From positions 1 through 24,297 of the IMG/VR virus record IMGVR_UViG_3300008448_000628: a DNA stretch of 24,297 bases; one strand, given 5' to 3'. The position numbers and the translations under genes were made by a program. Numbering within the stretch: position 1 is the stretch's first letter; each line of letters opens with the position of its first letter. Below, in pieces: positions 23,589 to 24,297 of the stretch. The DNA is from a virus. The notes below the pieces were generated by a model. It was not told the DNA's origin. It did not search any database and saw only the letters and a list, made by a program, of their open reading frames with translations.

Positions 23589-24297
23589 CTCGGACCTCCT
23601 TTATATCTTTTTCATAGCGCGCCATCATACGCTTGCGCAAACTATTCGCGTCTAAGAGCTTCGCAACCTGCATATCGACCTGTGTGAGATCGAGCTGAAT
23701 TGTGTCTAGGTCTAGGAGCGCGAGCGCTTCGTACTTTGACGCGATCGGCGCGTAGTCGTAAAGACTGTACCTCTGAATGCTCGCGCCTCGATTCTCAAGG
23801 CCGGCTATGGGTGCGTCTATGAGGACCCCATCTTCGTAGCGACCCACGCACAGATCGCAGCGACCATCTATAAGGTCGTCGAGCTCCCGCCCTCCGTGCT
23901 CGGCGCATGTGTACATTTGGGGGCACAGGTACGGCATTGCGAACGTGAGCGGGTCGGGTAGATACAAGAACTCATCTGCTGCGGCGCACGCGGCAATGTA
24001 CTTCTTTACATCTTCCGTAAAAGTGACGATCCTACACATACGCAGCGCGTCGACAGTCACCGCACACTCCGCCGCGGTTAGGGGCTGGCGCAGCTCAAAG
24101 TTAGTCATATCGTTGTTAAACGCATGACCCACGTTCTCGAAGATTTCCCAGTCCACCCATGGACCAACCGTAGTGCGCGCTGCCTTGTACGCCGCGGCTT
24201 TGGCAGATGTCAGCTCGGTGATCGCGTATCCTGCAGCGCGAAGCTCATCACGTAGTGTGCGCTGTTCCCACGATAGCCACTCGTCGCCGAACAGCAT
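23518..24297 (-). CDS. 259-aa hypothetical protein with Cys/His cluster; start at window edge
   Basis: The ATG is the last three bases of the window, so the true start may lie further upstream. The N-terminal half is a soluble mixed alpha/beta protein. Residues 125-150 hold a candidate zinc site: C125, C131, H134, C147 and C150, in CPQMYTCAEHGG and GRCDLC. The last 60 residues are a charged helix (LDLDTIQLDLTQVDMQVAKL) ending in a polar tail. The 3' end overlaps the next gene by 71 bases in another frame. No family is recognised. It lies upstream of the portal in the same transcript, so a role in head assembly is plausible but unproven. Confidence 0.78.
   Translation of the reverse strand: MLFGDEWLSWEQRTLRDELRAAGYAITELTSAKAAAYKAARTTVGPWVDWEIFENVGHAFNNDMTNFELRQPLTAAECAVTVDALRMCRIVTFTEDVKKYIAACAAADEFLYLPDPLTFAMPYLCPQMYTCAEHGGRELDDLIDGRCDLCVGRYEDGVLIDAPIAGLENRGASIQRYSLYDYAPIASKYEALALLDLDTIQLDLTQVDMQVAKLLDANSLRKRMMARYEKDIKEVRDVRYSTTTSADYFGANDGPRRST

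Overview
The window looks like the virion-building part of a large tailed bacteriophage genome. The evidence is a large terminase (TerL), a portal protein, a probable prohead protease and a probable baseplate spike, packed with overlapping starts and stops. A complete single-chain multisubunit-type RNA polymerase sits among them. There are no rRNA, tRNA, metabolic or transposase genes. DNA is moderately GC-rich. The host cannot be named. Phages that carry their own two-double-psi-barrel RNA polymerase are often very large (phiKZ and PBS1 types), so a jumbo phage is likely but unproven.

Layout, following minus-strand transcription from right to left. 24297-22881: an unknown protein with Cys/His clusters and a Gly/Ala-rich protein, leading into the portal (22884-20818). 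20846-19965: a plus-strand island with a tiny membrane protein and two cysteine-rich, zinc-type proteins. 19964-19745: a divergent non-coding region with several hairpins. 19744-9258: a tight run of RNA polymerase (2095 aa, beta fused to beta prime), baseplate-spike candidate, a 692-aa unknown with a Gln-rich linker, and a 283-aa unknown, followed by a 122-aa protein. 8923-8600: a small plus-strand gene. 8590-6830: TerL. 6301-6891: a plus-strand helix-turn-helix/coiled-coil gene whose end overlaps the TerL end. 6287-1315: four minus-strand genes, including a 351-aa protein built from an internal duplication, the protease candidate (GTG start) and an acidic protein with one membrane segment. 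1247-1: the 5' part of a repeat-rich protein that runs off the left edge. No major capsid, tail sheath or tail tube gene was recognised.

How it fits together: portal, TerL and protease make and fill the head, and the spike candidate belongs to the tail. The polymerase lies in the same run of genes, so it may be packaged in the virion and injected to start transcription, as with the phiKZ virion polymerase. That role is inferred from position only. The standout feature is the fused polymerase. It keeps bacterial-like catalytic motifs but lacks the first beta-prime zinc domain, and it has altered bridge-helix, rifampicin-pocket and sigma-binding helix sequences. A hairpin-rich control region lies directly upstream.

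A second signal is a short [hydrophobic]-x-K-[TIV]-A motif. It recurs in the non-enzymatic or poorly conserved virion-type proteins and is nearly absent from the polymerase, portal and spike. It could be a processing signal.
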